DNA of 10,172 nucleotides from DASUPK01 sp033856335. GTDB taxonomy: Bacteria > Actinomycetota > Thermoleophilia > Solirubrobacterales > 70-9. The translations under genes were made by a program, and so were the position numbers. The DNA is taken from contig JAWVFG010000080.1 of NCBI GenBank assembly GCA_033856335.1, forward strand, positions 1 through 10,172, written 5' to 3'. Shown piece after piece: positions 6,762 through 10,172 of the stretch. Position 1 is the first letter of the stretch. Every line of letters begins with the position of its first letter. Under the pieces are notes generated by a model. The model worked only from the letters and a program-made list of their open reading frames with translations, was not told the origin of the DNA and made no database searches.

Positions 6762-7205
6762 ATGTTCAACCGCATAGTGGTTGGAACAGATGGCTCGGAG
6801 ACCGCAACCGAGGCGGTGGCGACGGCCGTCGAGTTGGCGAGGCTCTCTAACGCGAAGCTCGAGATCGTCAGCGCCTACGAGCCCGTGCCGCAATCACGCC
6901 TCAAGGACGAGGGACAGGGCATCGCAGGCGACGTCTCCCACATCGTCAATCCCCGCGAGGACGTGCAGTTCGTCCTCGACAAGGCTGCGGCCGTGGCGAA
7001 GAAGGCCAAGATCGAGGTGGTGACGCACCCGCGCGAGGGTGAGCCCGCGGACGCAATCCTGGATGTCGCCGAGGAGAACGATGCAGATCTCGTCATGGTC
7101 GGCAACAAGGGCATGACCGGAGCGCGCCGTTTCCTGCTGGGCAGCGTGCCGAACAAGATCTCGCACCACGCGCCCTGCGACGTGTGGATCGTCAAGACGA
7201 CTTAG
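6762..7205 (+). CDS. Universal stress protein, single UspA domain, ATP-binding type
   Basis: The 147-residue protein matches one full UspA domain. It opens with FNRIVVGTDGSETATEAV, has the family's DADLVMVG strand, and carries the nucleotide-binding motif G-x2-G-x9-G-S as GNKG (114-117) and G127-S128, so it probably binds ATP like MJ0577-type members rather than E. coli UspA. It likely acts in the cytosol as a dimer during stress or dormancy; no specific partner can be inferred. The ATG at 6762 is preferred because of the Shine-Dalgarno run at 6751-6760. Its TAG stop overlaps the TAA stop of the convergent gene by the shared bases TTAG, leaving no room for a dedicated terminator. Confidence 0.93.
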   Translation: MFNRIVVGTDGSETATEAVATAVELARLSNAKLEIVSAYEPVPQSRLKDEGQGIAGDVSHIVNPREDVQFVLDKAAAVAKKAKIEVVTHPREGEPADAILDVAEENDADLVMVGNKGMTGARRFLLGSVPNKISHHAPCDVWIVKTT

Positions 7206-7654
7206 CTGAAGAGCCCGAGCAACGCCTGCTCGTAATCCGAGCGGGCGAAGGTGAACGGGCCGAAGTCGTCGTAGTCCCAGTCGGGCCGGGTGGGCTGCTC
7301 GAAGTCGTCCCAGGTGACGGTGTCTTCGGTGACGGTCACCCGCGCCAGCAGCGGTGAGCAGCCGACCTCGCCGCAGTCGCAGCTGAGCAGAGCGGTCTTG
7401 CCCTTGGCGTCGGGTGAAATTGCGGTGCCGGTCCCGCCGAGGAACTGGCTCGCCAGGTCGATTCGGATGTACCCCGGAACGAGGCCGACGTACGTCCCGG
7501 CGAGCTCCTCCTCCTCGTCCGCCCGCGCGGACGGCAGCTCGACCTCCCGGACGAGCTCGATCAGGTCGGTGTCGTTCACCTTGATCCGGATCTGGTTGAG
7601 CTCGTCGGCATAGTTCCCGCCCGCGGGCACGAGCTCGAAGTTCACCTGGTCCAT
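7202..7654 (-). CDS. Conserved-looking small acidic protein with CxCx4C cluster, function unknown
   Basis: The 150-residue protein has no signal peptide or membrane segment. It is acidic, with an EEEE run near 47-50. Visible landmarks are a mid-region SCDCGEVGCSPLLARVTV, in which Cys92, Cys94 and Cys99 could bind a metal or form disulfides, and an aromatic C-terminal part (VTWDDFEQP, DWDYDDFGPFTFARSDYEQAL). From memory this tail resembles uncharacterised actinobacterial proteins, but I cannot name a family. The ATG at 7654 lies only 10 bases after the stop of the S8 protease gene on the same strand, without a clear Shine-Dalgarno sequence, so co-transcription is likely. A role linked to the protease is possible but unsupported beyond position. 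The stop overlaps that of the universal stress protein gene. Confidence 0.75.
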   Translation of the reverse strand: MDQVNFELVPAGGNYADELNQIRIKVNDTDLIELVREVELPSARADEEEELAGTYVGLVPGYIRIDLASQFLGGTGTAISPDAKGKTALLSCDCGEVGCSPLLARVTVTEDTVTWDDFEQPTRPDWDYDDFGPFTFARSDYEQALLGLFS

Positions 7655-7664
7655 GGTCTGATAG

Positions 7665-9008
7665 TTAGCAGCCGGGGGCCTTCGCCTTGACCGCCGCCGC
7701 GGCGTCGATCAGGCCCGCGCCGAACAGGCGCGGGTCATAGGGCTGGCCCAGTTGCGCGTCGGTGTGCCGGGCGGTGCCCTTGAGCTGGCACTCGACGGCG
7801 GCCGGCGAGCTGCCCACGACACCGCTCGCGATGATCATCGCGGCGACACCGGAGACGTGTGCGGCGGCCATCGAGGTGCCCTCGTAGCCGCCCGGATAGC
7901 CGAAGTTGGTGAATCCCGGGCCGTCGAAGGTGAGCTGGAAGATCGGCACCCCGCGGGTGAAGATGGGGTCGTCGCTGCCGCAGGTGTTGAGCAGGGGAAA
8001 CCCACCGCCCGGCGCAACCAGGTCCAGCCCGGCTCCCGTCCGCGAGTCGCTCGCGAGGCAGGCGTCCTTGGTCGTGCGGCCGACGCCGATCACATGCGGC
8101 GCACCGGCCGGATAGGCGACCGGCTCGCCGTTCTCGTTCCCAGCGGCGGCGACCACAAGGGCACCCTTCTTGAACGCGTACTTGATCGCAGAGCAGATCC
8201 CCTTGATCTTCGCGCAGGTGTTGACACCAAGGGAGAACTCGAAGCTCATGTTGATCACCTGCGCCTTGTGGGAGGCCGCATAGCGAATCCCCTTGGCGAT
8301 GTCGCGCGCGGTCCCGAATCCCTGCGAGTCGAGCACCCGCACGGGCATGATCTTCGCCTTGGACGCCAGGCCGGTCAGACCGACGTGGTTGCCGGTGCGC
8401 TCACCGATCGTTCCCGCCACATGGGTGCCATGGCCATCCTCATCGAGCGGCTCCCTGTCGTTGTCGACGAAGTCGTAGCCCGGGAGGAACTGGCTGCGGG
8501 AGAAGTCGGGGCTCCTGTGGAACTGCGGCTTCTTGCTCATGTAGGCGACGCCGGTATCGAGCACGGCGACCCGGGCCCCCTGGCCTCCGGCCGCTCCGCG
8601 CTGCTTGAGGATGTCCCAGGCCTCGGGGGCGTTGAGTCCCCCCTTCGCCTGGTACTGGGCCGGCGCCTCCCCGCAGAGTGAGCCGCAGGGCAGGAAGTTC
8701 CACTGCGTCCGCTGCCAGCCGCCCGGGACGCCGGACGGGCCAGGGTCGTTCGGGATGCCGGATGCGTGGGCGAGGTAGTTCGGCAGGGCGTAGTCAACCG
8801 CGGGGTTGGCGTCGAGGGCCTGCTCGGCGGACGAGAGGTTCACGCCCTGCGGCAGCTTGAGCAGGTGCTCGGCGCCTCCGTCGAAGCGGACCAGGAGCTG
8901 ACCGGGGACGTATGCGCTGTGGCTCGGCGTCTCGGCAGCGGCCGCGCCCGCGGCCGAAATGGCGGCCGCGGTGAGGACGAGCGTGGTTGTGGCGATCAGC
9001 TTTCGCAT
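7665..9008 (-). CDS. Secreted subtilisin-family (S8) serine protease
   Basis: From the ATG at 9008 the protein has 447 residues. Residues 1-25 (MRKLIATTTLVLTAAAISAA then GAAAA) form a Sec signal peptide. Residues ~31-85 (YVPGQLLVRF ... NPAVDYALPNY) look like an I9-type propeptide. The catalytic triad is complete: Asp151 in VAVLDTGV, His193 in GHGTHVAGT and Ser379 in GTSMAAAHVSG, with oxyanion Asn291 in AAAGNENG. It should be exported, self-processed and act as an extracellular endopeptidase. Eight cysteines (108, 112, 265, 272, 317, 343, 407, 447), one of them the final residue, allow up to four disulfides. An in-frame upstream start at 9104 is rejected because it would put 32 polar residues before a clear signal peptide. 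The Shine-Dalgarno sequence is weak. A possible ECF-sigma promoter lies upstream. Confidence 0.94.
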   Translation of the reverse strand: MRKLIATTTLVLTAAAISAAGAAAAETPSHSAYVPGQLLVRFDGGAEHLLKLPQGVNLSSAEQALDANPAVDYALPNYLAHASGIPNDPGPSGVPGGWQRTQWNFLPCGSLCGEAPAQYQAKGGLNAPEAWDILKQRGAAGGQGARVAVLDTGVAYMSKKPQFHRSPDFSRSQFLPGYDFVDNDREPLDEDGHGTHVAGTIGERTGNHVGLTGLASKAKIMPVRVLDSQGFGTARDIAKGIRYAASHKAQVINMSFEFSLGVNTCAKIKGICSAIKYAFKKGALVVAAAGNENGEPVAYPAGAPHVIGVGRTTKDACLASDSRTGAGLDLVAPGGGFPLLNTCGSDDPIFTRGVPIFQLTFDGPGFTNFGYPGGYEGTSMAAAHVSGVAAMIIASGVVGSSPAAVECQLKGTARHTDAQLGQPYDPRLFGAGLIDAAAAVKAKAPGC

Positions 9009-9070
9009 GGTCCCCGGTGCCTCTGCCCCTTCATCGCATCGGATCGGTGCGCACTCCCGACCTGCCTCTA

Positions 9071-9095
9071 AACACCACCTGGCGCGAAAAGTTCC
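9071..9095 (-). promoter_or_regulatory. Candidate ECF-sigma-type promoter for the S8 protease gene
   Basis: On the minus strand GGAAC (9095-9091) is followed after 17 bases by GTT (9073-9071). This resembles the GGAAY-N16-18-GTT layout of several ECF and SigR/SigE-type promoters. Transcription would begin near 9062, giving a leader of about 54 bases. Short motifs like this arise by chance, so support is modest. Confidence 0.3.
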
Positions 9096-9121
9096 TGGTA
9101 GCACGGGTCTACCGGCCGCTC

Positions 9122-9127
9122 CATACT
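9122..9127 (+). promoter_or_regulatory. Candidate -10 box for tadA
   Basis: CATACT differs from TATACT by one base and ends nine bases before the first ATG at 9137. Initiation at the usual distance would leave only a few leader bases, and no Shine-Dalgarno sequence is present, so a leaderless or near-leaderless message is plausible. No -35 box is apparent. Confidence 0.35.
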
Positions 9128-9136
9128 GGCGAAGCG

Positions 9137-9604
9137 ATGATGCCCCTGGACCTCCGCGACGCCGATCAGCGCCACATGCAATCGGCCCTGCAGCTCGCGC
9201 GAGCGGCGGCGAAGCACGGTGACGTCCCGATCGGCGCCGTCGTGGCGCGTGGGGACGAGGTGCTCGGGGAGTCGGGCAACGAGAGGGAGCTGCGCGGCGA
9301 CCCCACAGCTCATGCCGAGGTGCTCGCGCTGCGCCAGGCCTCGGAGCGCCTGGGCGGCTGGCGCCTGCTGGAGACCACGATCTACGTGACGCTCGAGCCC
9401 TGCCCGATGTGCGCCGGGGCGATCACGCTGGCGAGGGTGCCGCGGCTGGTCTACGCGGCCGCCGATCCCAAGGGCGGGGCGGTCGGCAGCGTGATCGACC
9501 TCTTCGCCGAGCCGGTCGTCAACCATCGGCCGGCTGTGGTGGGCGGGCTGCTCGCGGCCGAGTCCGCCGCCCTTCTCGAGGAGTTCTTCTCAGCGCGGCG
9601 CTAG
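9137..9604 (+). CDS. tadA: tRNA-specific adenosine deaminase TadA
   Basis: The 155-residue protein matches TadA over its full length. It deaminates A34 to inosine in tRNA-Arg(ACG), allowing one tRNA to read several arginine codons, and acts in the cytosol as a zinc-dependent homodimer. The zinc ligands are His59 in the HAE motif and Cys89 and Cys92 in EPCPMCAGA; Glu61 is the proton shuttle. DPTAHAEVLALR, YVTLEPCPMC, ADPKGGAVGS and the terminal VNHRPAVVGGLL...LLEEFF pattern are typical. Two adjacent ATGs (9137 and 9140) are equally possible starts; longer in-frame starts at 8987 would run through the promoter region and into the signal-peptide end of the protease gene on the other strand. It is divergent from the S8 protease and convergent with the phosphotriesterase-like gene, sharing CTAG at the stops. 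Confidence 0.95.
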   Translation: MMPLDLRDADQRHMQSALQLARAAAKHGDVPIGAVVARGDEVLGESGNERELRGDPTAHAEVLALRQASERLGGWRLLETTIYVTLEPCPMCAGAITLARVPRLVYAAADPKGGAVGSVIDLFAEPVVNHRPAVVGGLLAAESAALLEEFFSARR

Positions 9605-10172
9605 CCGGTCAGCCAGCGAACGGCGTTGTCGACCATCATCGTCCGCTCCTGCTCTTCCGTCATCCCCGACTCGCGCAGCTCGGGGAGAACCTGCTCGGGG
9701 ACGATCCTGATGGTCCAGTCCTTCGCCGCGCCGGATGCGATCAGCTGCTCGATCACATTCGGTGGGAACCAGTCGGTGGTCGCGACCGAGTCGGCCGATA
9801 GGAACATCCGATCCGCGTATCCGCGCTCCAGGAGGGCCTTCGTCGTCTGCTGGCGCTTGTCGTAAGGCAGGAAGAGCTCGAGTCCATAGCGGTCGAGGCC
9901 GATCCAGACGCCCTTCTCGAGCAGTCCCTCGATGTAGTCGAGGTCGTCGGTGTCGCCGCAATGGGCGATATGGACTTTGCTCAGATCGACGCCCTCCTCC
10001 TCGAAGATCTCCACCTGTCGCGGACCGGTGTTGCTAGCGGGGCGAGAGTGGGCCATGATCGGCGCGCCGGTGCGGACGCTCGCCCGCGCCGTCGCCCGAT
10101 GGATCTTCTCGATGTTCTCGGTCACGCCCGGCTCGTCGGCGGCACACTTGATGAAGGCTGCCTTGATCTCCG
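9601..10172 (-). CDS. Phosphotriesterase-family metal-dependent hydrolase, possibly lactonase (5' end outside the window)
   Basis: The frame is open from the right edge; the last 189 residues of what is usually a ~320-350 residue TIM-barrel protein are visible. Key residues are recognisable: the carboxylated bridging Lys in AAFIKCA (codon 10147-10149), a metal-binding His in MAHSRP (10048-10050), a second His in IAHCGDTDDLDYI (9961-9963) and the strand-8 Asp in LSADSV (9790-9792). GLDRYG and TDWFPP fit the phosphotriesterase-like lactonase branch, which hydrolyses lactones such as acyl-homoserine lactones or oxo-lactones, with organophosphates as a side activity. The N-terminal HxH pair is beyond the window. 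The substrate cannot be decided. Its TAG stop overlaps the TAG of tadA through the palindrome CTAG. No signal peptide can be assessed because the N-terminus is missing. Confidence 0.88.
   Translation of the reverse strand, partial: EIKAAFIKCAADEPGVTENIEKIHRATARASVRTGAPIMAHSRPASNTGPRQVEIFEEEGVDLSKVHIAHCGDTDDLDYIEGLLEKGVWIGLDRYGLELFLPYDKRQQTTKALLERGYADRMFLSADSVATTDWFPPNVIEQLIASGAAKDWTIRIVPEQVLPELRESGMTEEQERTMMVDNAVRWLTG

Noticed and set aside
7752..8681. Plus-strand frame opposite the S8 protease gene
   Set aside because: The protease on the minus strand has a full catalytic triad and signal peptide; this frame lacks any domain and is a codon-bias shadow.
9009..9103. Upstream in-frame extension of the protease from 9104
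   Set aside because: It would place 32 polar residues before a clear signal peptide beginning MRKLIATTTL, so the ATG at 9008 is preferred.
8987..9136. Upstream in-frame extension of TadA
   Set aside because: The extra residues do not resemble TadA, would overlap the start of the divergent protease gene and cover the promoter region; TadA homology begins near the ATG at 9137.
1..10172. Search for a defence island, biosynthetic cluster, mobile element or CRISPR array
   Set aside because: No transposase, integrase, nuclease, toxin-antitoxin pair, array-like repeats or synthase modules are visible; gene content and composition look like an ordinary chromosomal region.

Overview
The window is GC-rich (roughly two-thirds or more G+C by eye) and densely coding. 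Actinomycetota is the most likely source, and several genes resemble what I remember from Thermoleophilia (Solirubrobacterales and relatives). The placement rests on a large AAA/TPR/cyclase regulator, a divergent NlpC/P60 protein with an Ala/Pro-rich linker, -10 boxes of TANNNT type, and two starts that look leaderless. No rRNA, tRNA, CRISPR array, insertion sequence, phage gene or attachment site is visible. No gene-free stretch exceeds 300 bases; the largest gap is the 128-base divergent promoter region at 9009-9136.

Left part (1-4034, + strand). The window opens inside a large regulator (AAA lid/winged helix, TPR region, C-terminal class III adenylate cyclase). A class I SAM-dependent methyltransferase abuts it with no gap. 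After a 71-base gap holding a hairpin, a -10-like box and a Shine-Dalgarno sequence comes a membrane-anchored NlpC/P60-type cell-wall protein.

Middle (4061-7205, + strand). An 841-residue polytopic membrane protein, possibly GT-C-like, is followed 13 bases later by an apparent 28-residue single-helix membrane protein. Both starts carry the same CTAGGnTnnnnCGATG arrangement, which fits leaderless transcripts. A single-domain universal stress protein follows with its own -10 box and a strong Shine-Dalgarno sequence.

Right part (7202-10172). On the minus strand lie a secreted subtilisin-family protease and, 10 bases downstream, a small acidic protein with a CxCx4C cluster. The protease is divergent from tadA (tRNA A34 deaminase). 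tadA converges on a phosphotriesterase-like metal hydrolase that runs off the right edge. Both convergent pairs overlap by four bases (TTAG and CTAG), so their stop codons interlock.

Functionally this looks like an ordinary chromosomal neighbourhood mixing signalling (cyclase, USP), envelope and secreted proteins (NlpC/P60, polytopic protein, S8 protease) and housekeeping (tadA). I found no convincing multi-gene novel system. The points most worth a second look are the leaderless 28-aa membrane ORF with its shared start motif, the cyclase with a replaced transition-state Asn, the unassigned 841-aa protein, and the small CxCx4C protein beside the protease.
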